Below are positions 24,001-34,297 of a stretch of DNA of 64,000 nt, in pieces. Both the position numbers and the translations under genes were made by a program. How positions within the stretch are numbered: position 1 is the first letter of the stretch; each line of letters starts with the position of its first letter. Below the pieces are notes generated by a model, which was given only the letters and a program-made list of their open reading frames with translations, was not told where the DNA came from and made no database searches. The stretch comes from Orobanche coerulescens (taxonomy: Eukaryota > Streptophyta > Magnoliopsida > Lamiales > Orobanchaceae), in assembly GCA_033398695.1 (NCBI GenBank), contig CM065804.1:51181501-51245500 (forward strand), in the 5' to 3' direction.

Positions 24001-24436
24001 AGCTTCCGGAGGATCTTGGCTAGAACATGTATTTGTGTATTGAGCTTCATTCGGTTGTTGTATTCATTTGCTAGAGTATTTTAATCGTTTGTCTTTTTCA
24101 TTGCGTGAGTATTTTTAAATGGTCTTTTGGTATTTGGTAACTTAGGTTACCTTGGCGATCGTTCTCTAAATCTATTCAGCCGTGCATGTAGCGATAGCTT
24201 AACGTATGTACTTAAACTGTTGAGTCTTGGCATTTCGGGCCTTGTGGTTTCAAATGAGTTTTTACGACGGTTTGATAAACGACTTTTATAAATCTTCGAA
24301 TGGTTTTAATAGATAATACCGTCGTTAGCCTCTTGGGCGTTTTGTAAATGTTTGCGAAAATTTCTTTCAGCCTTGTGGGTTCCATCTCGGGGCCCACGGC
24401 GCTGTAATATTCCCGGTCGGATCTGGGGGTGTTACA
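21054..24436 (+). repeat. Family A LTR copy 4 (outer 3' LTR)
   Basis: 3383 bp ending GGGGGTGTTACA, followed by the TSD CCTTG. Palindrome cluster 21287-21790, TATA 21801-21808, second cluster 22469-22532 (one site fewer, through loss of the stretch around CTTGCCTGGCG), GATCATCGG doublet 23282-23418. At many CAG/CTG sites it agrees with copy 1 against the interior copies. Confidence 0.9.
21287..21790. repeat. Palindrome cluster upstream of TATA, LTR copy 4
   Basis: Ordered TAGCG-NN-CGCTA sites as in copy 1, ending 11 bp before TATATAAG. A few sites differ, for example GCGCACACTAA near 21486. Confidence 0.8.
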
Positions 24437-25172
24437 CCTTGGTTCGACTCAAATACAATTAATTAATATAATTAATTAATTATATTAAGATATTATTTCT
24501 CCAAGAAAAAATTATGCACGAATTAAATTAATTACCGACTAATTTATTTAATTCACTAGACCGATTTAATTTATCCAGTAAATTAAATAAGACATCCAAT
24601 GTCTTGAAATTCACAATAAGAGACCCACTTCATATTATTCCGTCGTCTCCCGAATGCGTGACTCGATAGGTCTGTCTCAATAAGCAATGAGAGGAACCAA
24701 AGAGTAGTAGCACCACCTAGCCAGTCTGGCGGCCTACACTGTACCCCAACTGAGAACGAATGATTCGGATCATTCAAGAACCATTGTGTTGTGAATACCA
24801 GTAAACATATAAACCCTTTTTTCAAATGTCCCAATCAAGTTATAGGGTCATGATCAGTTAAATCCTATCTGTACTTGATGCTATGTTTAAGTTAATGCAA
24901 ATTGAGATCACTGAGCTCTCGTGTATCCAATACAACTAGCTCCAAATGCTTTGGCCAAAGACTTATGATCTCATATGCCAATAACCACATAAGACATATA
25001 CCTACTCAATTAGAGGAGAAAGAATCCAATCTTGGTTAGTAGAACCTGATACTTATCCGTTAAGATGCACGTTGAGGTTGACCCCACCTCTCGGCTTTAT
25101 GGGTCGACCGACTCTAGTTAAAATCTTAACGTCACAAGCACATCCCTAATAAATCCTCAAGTCGAAGGTTCA
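24437..25172 (-). repeat. Copia F 5' LTR, outer part
   Basis: Begins with the second copy of the TSD (CCTTG, 24437-24441) and continues the LTR left at 3738. It is AT-rich U3-like sequence with no coding signal. It ends where Copia-1 starts (TGTTGGGATAC at 25173). No matching CCAACA terminus is visible before that point. Copia-1 therefore probably inserted into this LTR too, and the rest lies outside the window or is lost. Confidence 0.65.
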
Positions 25173-25210
25173 TGTTGGGATACACAATCCTGTACCTTAT
25201 TTTGATAATT

Positions 25211-25303
25211 GCCATCATACAACAAGTTGTCTAGCCATCATACAGCAAGATTGTCTAACCATCATATATCAAGATTGTCTAGCAATCATATAGCAAGTTG
25301 TCT
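25211..25303 (+). repeat. 24-bp tandem repeat, four units, in Copia-1 U3
   Basis: Units start at 25211, 25234, 25258 and 25282, each like GCCATCATACAGCAAGATTG then TCTA. They lie about 420 bp upstream of the TATA box. U3 repeats of this kind often act as enhancers in plant copia elements; here that is inferred from position only. Confidence 0.75.
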
Positions 25304-25719
25304 CAAGAAACCGGAAGGATTCGAAATACCACTGAGTATGGAAACTGTCTAGAATCTCCATACAGCACCCTTCCATACAACATTGGAGATAGCCTGTAGC
25401 ATTGGAGTCTACAGCTACAGCATACAGAAGTAACATGTTATACAACATACAGGTTAAAAGTGTTAGGAAAATAAACACTTATCCAACAGAATTGAAGACC
25501 GTTGCGACGGAATCTACTTTATTCAGTAAAGTCAAAACGACGTTTGAAAGAAGTATTTAAATACTGATCGGATAAAGTATTTAAATACCAACCGACAAGG
25601 ATCTTCAGATAAGGAGCAAAATCTGGATCTAGTATCTTGAAAGTCAATCAACCAATCAGAATGGATCTTAGCTCACCAACCAGCCAACGGACATATTTAT
25701 AACGAATCTATTCCAATGT

Positions 25720-25727
25720 TATAAATA
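25720..25727 (+). promoter_or_regulatory. TATA box of Copia-1 LTR
   Basis: TATAAATA in the context ATGTTATAAATAGTCC, a strong plant TATA match, 750 bp before the LTR end and downstream of the 24-bp repeats. Confidence 0.65.
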
Positions 25728-25980
25728 GTCCATGCAAGAGGACATTGCAAATACATATATATAGGAACAAATACGAAAAGACCGAACGACAACTTTGAAG
25801 AGATTAGAGTCAATCAAGCTTACAAAGAGCAAATATATATCTTCAAGCATATATCAATATCCGAGAGAAGAAATATACACAGTCAACGTGAACAACACAT
25901 CATCAGCCTAAGATCATAAAGTGTTCAAGCTGCTGTTCAAACCAGTAATTTCACTATTATTACCTTTGAGTAATCTTAGC

Positions 25981-26206
25981 CCTGTGTGGACTAAGGAAAA
26001 TTTATTCTGGCCTGTGTGGGACGAATAAGATGAAGCTTCAATCTGTGTGAGAAGAAGCAAGTCAAAGAAGCCTACAACCAATCTGTGTGAACGGTTGAAA
26101 GCTACAGCCTTTGTATTAATCTGTGTGAATGATACAAGGATAGGTTTGATTAAAGTCACGTAGTTGTGTACGTAGTGATTTTAATAAAAAATTTACTCCT
26201 GTGTGG
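25981..26206 (+). repeat. Spaced CTGTGTG words in Copia-1 R-U5
   Basis: Six copies of CCTGTGTGG or ATCTGTGTGA start at about 25981, 26011, 26041, 26081, 26119 and 26198. They are 30-80 bp apart in otherwise A-rich, unrelated sequence. Regular short words in the transcribed leader suggest a selected RNA or DNA signal; its role is unknown. Confidence 0.6.
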
Positions 26207-26478
26207 AGGACTAGTGGACGTAGAGGGGTTTACCTCTGACCACTTTATATTACGTGTTATTTACCTTCTGTCTTTATTATTTTCATTTACTGTGATTTAT
26301 TTACAAGTATACATTGCAAAACCCTGTACGCACCAAGCTAACAGGAGAAAGCCTAGTTTATGTATTTACAGCAACTCACTTAAATGAACTTCTGCTATGC
26401 AGTCACATTCGAAAATCGTACAACTGGTTGTACCAACACTCTTCCAAGCTGTATTCTGTATACTTAGTGGCCAACAAG

Positions 26479-26490
26479 TGGTATCAGAGC
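26479..26490 (+). promoter_or_regulatory. Primer binding site of Copia-1
   Basis: TGGTATCAGAGC lies 2 bp after the LTR end CCAACA. It is the exact usual complement of the plant initiator tRNA-Met 3' end. Confidence 0.9.
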
Positions 26491-26589
26491 GGTTGATTCT
26501 AAAAAAGAATCAGTCGTATTTTTAACCGAATCAGATCCAAAATCACACATTGTTTTTGAAAACAGTCTTTATCTTTCCTATTTTCTTAT

Positions 26590-27299
26590 ATGGATACCTC
26601 TGTAATAAACAAGGTTCCTATGTTCTCGATTAATGAATTTTTTGATTGGAAAATTAGGATGGAAGCATATCTTGCAGCCATGCACGAAGAGATGATATTT
26701 GTCATCCAAGATGGCCCTATAAAGATAATGAAGGTTAATCCTGCCACAAGGATAGAAGGACAACCTCATGCAGAGATGCTCGAGAAGGAGTGCGAGTAAT
26801 GGACGACCGACGAATGCAAGCACGTGAATCTAGACAACGTAGCTAAGAATGTGCTGTTTGTCACTCTTGACAAAGGCACATTCTCGAAGGTAAAGAGCTA
26901 TAAGACAGCCAAGAAAATCTGGGATAAACTCAAGATGATTTATGAGGGAACTGAGCTCTCAAAAGAAAATAAAATTTCAAAACTCACTCAGGAATTTGAA
27001 TCATTTGAAATGAAATCTTCTGAAACTCTTGAGGAACTTGACCTCGGATTTACTGGCATTGTCGGTGAACTTGAAGCATTGGGTAAAGTGTATACCCAAA
27101 AGGAGAAAAATTTGAAAATTTTTAGATCACTCCCTGCACGATGGGACATAAAAACCACAGCTATGCTCATGTCATGTAATCTCAATGACATTTCTACTTT
27201 TGACCTCTTCTATGACCTAAAAGCTTTCGAGTATGATATTGACAGGAGAGAGAAGGCCGAAGAGTCACCTGCTAAGATTACAGCACTAGCCGCTATATC
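26590..27299 (+). pseudogene. Copia-1 gag, N-terminal piece
   Basis: Starts MDTSVINKVPMFS and contains FFDWKIRMEAYL, then KTAKKIWDKLKMIYEG and LTQEFESFEMK. This is the N-terminal domain order of plant copia Gag of the DUF4219/UBN2 type. A single in-frame TAA at 26797-26799 splits it, replacing an acidic residue before WTTDECK. The frame is then open to 27299, where Copia-2 is inserted. The reading frame continues at 41250, so the two pieces belong to one gene. Gag forms the particle that packages the element's RNA. The start is set by a suitable ATG 100 bp after the PBS. Confidence 0.85.
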
Positions 27300-28793
27300 T
27301 GTTGGGAATAGTTCCCTAGGACATTTGATGTGCCTAGATTTGTAATTATCATATTTAAATAAAGTTATTTGATATCATTTATTTCTCGTTGATTATTATA
27401 ATATATGTATGTTTTAATATTATAATAATTGAATAATAGTTATTCACGAATAATAAGATTATTCAAATGTCCATGGTACAATCGCATTGAGTAGAGACTC
27501 AAATTATTAATATACTAGTATAAGTTTGATTGATAATTATCTGATGATTATGCGTATGGTACGGATCAATCTTATGGGTATTGGTTGTAGAACTAATACT
27601 GGACAGACCCGCATTGAGATTACTGCATGAAAATGTCGTAAATGAATTTCAATATAATAGTATGTCAATAAATCCTTGAACCTGAGATTATCATAGAGTC
27701 CAACATGATAACTGCTATGCCTTGACGTAATCCAACGTCATCTGAAACATGGTGATCATAAAGGTTAGCGATTTGGATTAGTGGGAGTCATGTAGAGGAT
27801 AATGAATAATCAAGATGGGAATTTGTCCCTCTCTTTAGTGAGAGAGATATCTGCTGGGGGCCTCAATAAGTAGGACTGAAGGAAATGCATGTCCATGCTC
27901 AAATGAAGAGTCAATCATGACTTAGGATCGAGAAAGCATTTGAACATAAATAAGTATGACAGACTCCATGACTTAGTTCAAATATGATATCGTGTGACAA
28001 AGGGATTTGACACGTTAAAAGGTTTAATGGACTTTTAACTTTTATTATTTGGGTAATCATAATGTCTTTCTAGAGGCCGCTTATGATTTATTATTTAATA
28101 AGGTATTAAATAATTGCCAACATAATATAAGCCTTTTGGGTCGCACGTACGATAATTATAGACAAGTAGGAATAAATATCAACTGGGAATAATAAATATA
28201 ATATTGGATATTATATTTATGAGGAGATTAAATAATAAGTAATATATATAATATTAGATATTATATATATATATTGTATTATTTAATAACATGTGGGGTA
28301 ACTAAGCAATTAGTTGATTCTTGAATCTATGGTTACTTAGTATAAATAAGGAGTCTATGACAATGAGTTGTCATAAGAAGACCTACACGTCAAGAAAATC
28401 GCCCCCCTCTCAAGAAGAAAGAAAAATTGGCCTACACCTCATACTGTAGGAAAATAAAGTCGGTCATCTGGTCTTCTTCCCTTAGTTGATCTTGATCAAT
28501 AGTACAATCCTTCTAGTAAGGAATTTGTGTTGTACTATTTATCAGTATTATTCGTAAGGATCTAACAATCCGACTTGTGGAATTGTTTGTGTGTGGGTCA
28601 CCCAAAGAGGAAGCAGATATTCATCTGCTTCTAGTCTGGATCTAGATCTGTTCGTCGGATTAAGGTAATTCGATTAACCCTTTAATCACACAATTAAGTT
28701 ACTGCATGAGATCCTAAATTGGGTTTTTCATATTTATTCTTCCGCTGCGTTTTTACTGCTGTTTTATGTATTCGATGCATGAAAACCCAAACA
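27300..28793 (+). repeat. Copia-2 LTR, left
   Basis: 1494 bp from TGTTGGGAATAG to CCCAAACA, followed directly by the PBS. TATA box TATAAATA at 28341-28348. It matches the LTRs at 34298 and 39752 over their shared length. Confidence 0.85.
28341..28348 (+). promoter_or_regulatory. TATA box of Copia-2 left LTR
   Basis: TATAAATA in CTTAGTATAAATAAGG. Equivalent boxes occur at 35343-35350 in the middle LTR and 40796-40803 in the right LTR. Confidence 0.65.
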
Positions 28794-28794
28794 G

Positions 28795-28807
28795 TGGTAT
28801 CGGAGCC
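28795..28807 (+). promoter_or_regulatory. Primer binding site of Copia-2
   Basis: TGGTATCGGAGCC lies 1 bp after the LTR end. It is a tRNA-Met PBS with one G-for-A change. Confidence 0.85.
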
Positions 28808-30341
28808 AACTTGCAAGTAATTTAATTGTTTATATAGAACATGTTTATGTGTAAATTATGTTCATGATTATGTTTATAAAATATAGATTTTATAAAATAA
28901 TTTTTCTGGTTTAATTTGATTAAATCGGATTGTCAAAAATTAATTTTGTGGACTGTTTTGCAAATTTCTGCTCCAGAACTGTTCTGGAACAGATCTGGTC
29001 CGAGACGGGTCAGGTCGGGTCGGATCTGGACCCGCGGGTCGGTTATAATTAGCAAAAATGTTTTGCAATGCTGGGAATTTGATCATTGGTCGTCCGCCCA
29101 TGCCTTCCGCCGACTTACCAACTGGGTTGCAATTTTATTTTGTGTACAGTACACGGATCTTTTATAAAAGGTAACTATCCTGTTTTAAAATCTAAGAAAA
29201 TTTGAAAATAATAGTTGCAAAATGTTGCAACTGCTACCGCCAGGTTTCGAACCCGTGTGGATCCATGGGCAGAGCGCGCAACCAGCCATCTCAACTATAG
29301 TCCAGGATTGTTCATTTGATGACCCAAATTGTATTTATAGCCTAACTGTCAGACATATTTTAATTTCCATAATTACATGCTTTTATTAATTATTTGATAA
29401 TTATTTATGGTGTGTGTATGGTGTATGGCATGACCATAAACTGACCAATATGATTGAATACTTTATTTTCTTATGGGTTAGTTTTACGGCATATGTGTCG
29501 TTTAATTATATTTGGTTTTACGGCCTGCGAGTCGTCTATCTAAATTGTTTATTATTTTACGGCCTGTGTGTCGTTTGCACCTATTGTAATTTAATTTACT
29601 AGTGTAGTATTAAATTTCATTAATGTAATGAAGACAAGAAGGACGAGAAGGACGGACTCGAGGAGCAAATTGATCGCGTATGACATTCCAAGGAGTTGGG
29701 AAGATCAATGAAGACCAATTGCCCCTTTTAGATTGACCCTTGTGATTTTCATGTTGGCTCATGGAAATCACGTTAGGAATTATGGTCATGCTATACACGG
29801 TCCTATGCTTTTTGTTGTCATGTGATGCGATGTATGTTAAAATTTATGCATGTATGTGATTGTATGTTTAGATGTATGTTGGCAAACATAGACATTAACA
29901 TAGGATAAAAATCCCTCGTTAAATTTTTTAGATGCCGTTCATTTGAAAAACACCTATCAAGACTTCGATCATCTTGAGTGGGTCATGCCAAAGATGGGCG
30001 CTCGGATTATCTTAGTAAGGTAGGATGGGTAGTGGTGATACCTATGTGTTTTAAGGAACTAAGAATTCAAAAGAGTTTTGAAACTTAAGGCATAAGATGG
30101 GATTATAAGATGCTTGGACATAAGAGCCAAATTACATATGATGTAATCAATAAAGAGTTATCCACCTAAAGAGCTCAATTCTTTGAGTTATGCCAAAGAT
30201 GAGTTTAGGATTGTGCAAAATGGGATCTTAGCCCACTAAAATTATAAATGTTGTAAAATTGAGGGTACTTTATTTTAGTGGGATTATTTTTTGAGAAATA
30301 AAATAATGTGACTAAATATTTTGCATATTGAATTTTGTAGA
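28808..30341 (+). other. Copia-2 untranslated leader
   Basis: About 1.5 kb without a convincing gene. It has a GC-rich patch (28970-29045) with an inverted repeat (28972-28978 with 28982-28988) and repeated GGGTC words. It also has a tRNA-like promoter pair on the minus strand (29243-29288) and three copies of TTTTACGGC...GTCGT at about 29482, 29516 and 29555. The open frame at 28916-29167 spans the GC patch and looks accidental. Confidence 0.6.
29243..29288 (-). other. tRNA-like A and B box pair in Copia-2 leader
   Basis: On the minus strand, TGGCTGGTTGCG (29288-29277) resembles a pol III A box. GGTTCGAAACC (29253-29243) matches the B box consensus GGTTCGANNCC exactly. The boxes start 35 nt apart, which is normal for tRNA genes and tRNA-derived SINEs. 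I could not form a full cloverleaf, so this is a tRNA remnant or SINE head at most. Confidence 0.4.
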
Positions 30342-31140
30342 ATGGCATCAAACAACACGTCCACCATTTCACTGCGATCAGTCCTTGAGAAGGACAAGCT
30401 CAAAGAAAATAGCAGCAACTATCTGGATTGGATCCGGAGCTTGAGAATAGTTCTCGAGCAAGAAAGAAAGTTGTATGTTCTTGTGGAAGAAATTCCCGAT
30501 GAGCCAGCTGACAATGCAAACAAAGCAACAAAAGATAAATGGAAGAAATATTGTGATGATTCCATTATTGTCAGTTGTCTTATATTGGCTACCATTTGTC
30601 CAGAACTTCAGAAGAATCTGGAGGAAATGGAAGCTTATGAGATAAATTCTCACCTCAAGGAAACTTTATCGAAGCATGATAGGCAACAGAGGTATTAGAC
30701 CTTTCAAGCCTTTTATGCTTGCAAGATGGTTGAGGGGACATCTGTCAGCGCTCATGTACTCAAGATGAAAGGATATATTGTCCATCTCGAAAGGCTTGGT
30801 TTTCTACTTTCTAAGAGCACTCCACGGATGTGGTCCTAATCTCATTGCCCGAAAGTTTCGGTAAGTTCATTATGAACTATAATATGAACGAGATGGAGAA
30901 TACAATTGCTGAGCTGCATGGGATGCTTAAAATGGTTGAGCAGAATATTAAGAAGAAACCAAGCCACGTCCTGATGGTCAGCAAAGGGAAGTCCTTTAAG
31001 AACAAAGGCAAGGGCAAGGGAAAGGCAAAAGTTGCCAAATATAAAGACTCTACTAAGCCAGTTTCAATGCTAAAGCTCCCAAAGATGAAAATTGCCATCA
31101 TTGCAATAAACCAGGACACTGGAAAAGAAATTGTAAGGTT
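30342..31140 (+). pseudogene. Copia-2 gag
   Basis: The ATG at 30342 begins MASNNTSTISLRSVLEKDKL. NYLDWIRSLRIVLEQE and KDKWKKYCDDSIIVSCLI follow, the copia Gag UBN2-type fold. An in-frame TAG at 30696-30698 ends the first part. Frameshifts lead to the next part, which has LPESFGKFIMNYNMNE and a Lys-rich tail KGKSFKNKGKGKGKAK. A CCHC zinc knuckle, CHHCNKPGHWKRNC, lies in another frame near 31092-31133, right before the protease. This copy cannot make a complete Gag as written. The upstream methionine at 30321 is less likely because it lies in the leader. Confidence 0.85.
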
Positions 31141-31803
31141 TACTTGGAAGAGCTAAAGCGTACCAAGGGTAGTGAGACTACAACAGGTATATCTGTTATA
31201 GAAGGTAACTTATCTACTTCTAACTCCTGGATATTGAATACTGGATGTGGATCTCACATCTGTACAAATGTGCAGGGGTTGAGAAGCAGTAGAGAACTGA
31301 AGAATGGGGAAGTAGATCTAAGAGTCGGCAATGGAGCAAGAGTTGCTGCACTAGCCGTAGGAATGTATGATCTAGTTTTACCCAATGGGCTTTTGTTAGT
31401 TTTGAACAATTGCTATTATGTTCCCACTATGAATATGAATATTACTTCAGTTTCTACATTAGATTGTGAAGGTTACAGTTTTCTTATTAAGAATAAGATT
31501 ATTCGTATTTTCTTTGATGACTTGCTTTATGGTACTGCAAAGTTATATACTGGCCTTTACAATATTGATCTAGATGAGTCTGACACTTTGGAAGTCTATA
31601 ACATTGCATCCAAGAAACCTAAGCTCAATGATTTTAATCCGACTTACTTATGGCATTGTGGACTTGGTCATATAAACGAGAAACGCATTTCTAAGCTCCA
31701 TAATGATGGACTTTTAGACTCTTTTGACTATGAATCATATGGGACATGCGAATCTTGTTTATTAGGCAAGATGACGAAGAATACTTTCACTGGTCATGGA
31801 TAA
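31141..31803 (+). pseudogene. Copia-2 protease and GAG_pre-integrase
   Basis: Follows the zinc knuckle in an open frame to the stop at 31801-31803. The protease active site should read D-S/T-G. Here it reads WILNTGCGSHIC, so the catalytic aspartate is replaced by asparagine. The GAG_pre-integrase domain is clear at the end, with LWHCGLGHINEKRISKLH and CESCLLGKMTK. The frame ends in TAA just where the integrase core begins. An inactive protease would block Gag-Pol processing, so this copy is defective even apart from its stops. Confidence 0.85.
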
Positions 31804-32440
31804 AGGGCTAGTGATCTATTAGGCCTAATACATACTAATGTATGCGGAACTCTTAGAACTTATGCCAGATGCGGATACCAATACTTTATTACATTTACCG
31901 ATGATTTTAGCCGATATGGATATATTTATCTTATGATGTATAAACATGAATCTTTTGAAATGTTCAAAATATTCCAGAATGAAATACATAATCAACTTGG
32001 CAAGACAATTAAAGCCCTTCGATCGGATCAAGGTGGCGAATACTTGAGCCAAGAATTCGATGATCATCTTAGGAGTTGTGGAATTGTTTCACAACTTACT
32101 CCTCTCGGAACACCTCAGCATAACGGAGTGTCCGAGAGGAGGAATCGAACTTTATTAGATATAGTTCGATCCATGATGAGTCGAACAGAGCTTCCATTAT
32201 CATTTTGTGGCCACACCTTAGAAACAGCAGCATTCACCCTTAACCGTTTTCCATCTAAAGCAGTTGAAAAGACACTATTTGAGAAATGGACTGGTAAGAG
32301 ACCAAACTTGTCTTTTCTAAAGATATGGGGTTGCGAAGCATTCATAAGGTGCCAAGTGTTTGACAAACTGACAGCCAGATCTGAAAAATGTTTATTTGTG
32401 GAGTATCCTAAGGAAACTAAAGGATATTTTTTATAAGCCC
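31804..32440 (+). pseudogene. Copia-2 integrase
   Basis: Integrase inserts the cDNA into the host chromosome. The core has FITFTDDFSRYGYIYL, then ALRSDQGGEYLS with the second catalytic aspartate, then GVSERRNRTLLD with the glutamate. The first catalytic aspartate, normally in an HTDVCG-type motif, reads HTNVCG here. The frame is in the same phase as the protease but lies after a stop. A frameshift near 32436 breaks the join to the reverse transcriptase. The same part occurs again at 35384-35976 in the second, partial copy. Confidence 0.85.
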
Positions 32441-33470
32441 GCACAGAACAAAGTGTTGTTGCTCAAAATGCTGTATTCTTAGAAAGGGAATTTATTTTCA
32501 AAAGAGACAGTGGGAGAAGAGAAATTCTCAAGGAAACTCGAGAACCACAAGAAGACGTCGCTTCACCGATAGATATCGAACAGGCTCAACAATCAGTTGA
32601 AGAGCCCGTTCAAAGTACACAAGTCCCTCATAGATCTGATAGGATGCGACATGAACCTGAGAGATATGGTTATCTCGTAACAGAGGATGATGATGCATCG
32701 CTCATATATGATGATCCTAGTAGCAATACAGAAGCTGCTTCAGGACCAGAGTCTGAGGAATGGCTAGAAGCCATGTAGTCAGAGATGTAGTCCATGTATG
32801 AAAATCAAGTTTGGAACTTGATAGATCCACCTGAGTGTGTTAAAACCATTGGGTGCAAATGGGTCTATAAAAATAAGAAAGACATGGATGATAATCTGCA
32901 AGCCTATAAAGCTAGACTAGTGGCAAAAGGTTATAGACAGATTCATGGTGTTGACTATAATGAGACTTTTTCGCCAGTAGTCATGTTTAAATCAATTAGA
33001 ATTTTATTTACCATTGCCGCATACTATGATTATGAAATATGGCAGATGGATGACAAAACAGCATTCCTTAATGGAAACTTACTCGAGGATGTGTATATGA
33101 CACAAACTAAAGGTTTTGTTCATCCAAAAAATTCTAAAAAGGTTTGCAAGCTTCAAAGATCCATTTACGGGTTGAAGCAGGCTTCTCGGAGCTGGAATCT
33201 TCGTTTTGATGAAGCTGTCAAGGAATTTGGGTTCATTCAAAATGAAGATGAACCATGCGTGTACAAGAAGGTTAGTGGGAGCATAGTTGTTTTCTTAGTC
33301 TTATATGTAGATGACATATTACTCATTGGAAATGACATTCCCACCTTGCAGACAGTCAAGACTTGGTTGGGAAGTTGTTTCTCAATGAAAGACTTAGGAG
33401 AAGCTGCTTACATTCTTGGGATAAAAATCTATAGATAGATCAAAGAGATTGATTGGTCTGAGTCAATGTA
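32441..33470 (+). pseudogene. Copia-2 reverse transcriptase
   Basis: RVT_2-type reverse transcriptase, which copies the element's RNA into DNA. Two in-frame TAG codons near 32776-32793 (the A-M-*-S-E-M-* stretch) stand where the second copy has AAG and CAA. The frame from 32794 has WKWVYKNKKD-like GCKWVYKNK, ARLVAKGYRQIHGVDY, ETFSPVV, AFLNGNLLEDVYM and the catalytic YVDD at 33304-33315. It ends MKDLGEAAYILGIKIYR followed by TAG at 33436. The catalytic box is kept, but upstream stops and a downstream frameshift make the copy inactive. Confidence 0.9.
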
Positions 33471-34233
33471 CCTACATTAATAAAATATTGAAGAAGTTCA
33501 ATATGCAAGACTCTAAGAGAGGACTCTTGACAATGTCACATCGCATTCATCTGAGTGAGACTCAGAGTTCTTAGACTCCTGATGAGTGAGCATCTGTGAG
33601 CAAGATACCATACGCTTCGGCCATTGGATCGAGCATGTATGCCATGATTTGTACTCGACCAGAAGTATCGTTTGCCCTTATCATGACAAGTCGATACCAA
33701 TTGAATCCAGGTGAAAGTCACTGGACAACAGTGAAAATCATCATAAAGTACTTGAGAAGAACTAAGGATGATTTCCTAGTTTATGGAGGGCTGGGAAACG
33801 AGCTGGCTGTAAATGGTTACGCCGATGCAAGTTTCGAAACCAACATAGATGATTTTAAATCGCAAACTAGTTATGTGTTTGTATTGAATGGAAGTGCTGT
33901 GAGTTGGAAGAGTTCCAAGCAAAGCACGTTTGCTGATTCGTTACAGAAGCTGAGTACCTGGTAGCATCGGATGCAGCTAAGGAAGCCGTATGGATCAAGA
34001 AGATTGTTACCAAACTAGGAGTGGTGCCGACCATCCAGGGTCCCATAAGCCTTTATTGTGACAATAATGGTGCTATTGCACAAGCTAAAGAGCCTAGGTC
34101 CCATCATAATTCCAAACATATACTCAGAAAATATCACCTAGTTAGAGAGATCGTCAGACGAGGAGATATTACAATATGCAAAGTAGCAACGGAAGTGAAT
34201 GTTGCAGATCCACTTACCAAGCCTCTCTCATAA
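33471..34233 (+). pseudogene. Copia-2 RNase H
   Basis: Frames 33596-33964 and 34021-34233 carry the connection and RNase H domains, which remove the RNA strand from the hybrid. Landmarks are YASAIGSSMYAMICTRPE, NGYADASFETNIDD and GSAVSWKSSKQSTFADS. The last part has ISLYCDNNGAIAQAKEP and ends NVADPLTKPLS, the usual end of copia Pol. A frameshift near 33950 separates the two frames. The middle LTR follows 64 bp later, without a polypurine tract. Confidence 0.85.
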
Positions 34234-34297
34234 GGAAAGCATGTTGAGCATGCTAGAGCAATAGGACTAAAAGTCATGAATGAATGGTACTAGTGCA

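Larger units (their letters stand above)
3739..24436 (+). mobile_element. Tandem array of a non-autonomous gypsy-related LARD-like element (family A)
   Basis: Four long LTRs alternate with three non-coding internal regions: LTR 3739-7144, internal 7145-9515, LTR 9516-12891, internal 12892-15272, LTR 15273-18672, internal 18673-21053, LTR 21054-24436. Every LTR starts TGTAATATC and ends GTGTTACA. Every internal region starts with a tRNA-Met-type PBS and ends with a purine-rich stretch. The 5-bp TSD CCTTG appears only at the outer edges (3734-3738 and 24437-24441), so the whole 20.7 kb occupies one target site. No gag, protease, RT, RNase H, integrase or chromodomain is visible in any frame. 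LTRs of about 3.4 kb around a non-coding core of about 2.4 kb fit the large retrotransposon derivative (LARD) description. Shared ends suggest mobilisation by chromoviruses like B. Confidence 0.9.
25173..26476 (+). repeat. Copia-1 5' LTR
   Basis: 1304 bp from TGTTGGGATACAC to CCAACA, followed by a perfect tRNA-Met PBS. It has four 24-bp repeats near the 5' end, a TATA box at 25720-25727 and six spaced CTGTGTG words in the transcribed part. The terminal TGTTGG/CCAACA inverted repeat is typical of copia LTRs. The base run before it, GTTCA (25168-25172), is the expected left TSD, but the right end is not in the window. Confidence 0.85.

Noticed and set aside
3739..24436. Ordinary centromeric or subtelomeric satellite array
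   Set aside because: The 5.8-kb period is exactly LTR plus core with PBS and PPT at each joint, and one TSD pair flanks it, so it is a retroelement array.
24583..24834. 83-aa minus-strand open frame (MGHLKKGFICLL...)
   Set aside because: Lies in the U3 part of the copia F LTR, with no domain or conservation seen.
29243..29288. Complete tRNA gene
   Set aside because: A and B boxes fit, but no acceptor stem pairing or full cloverleaf can be formed by eye; kept only as a tRNA-like signal.
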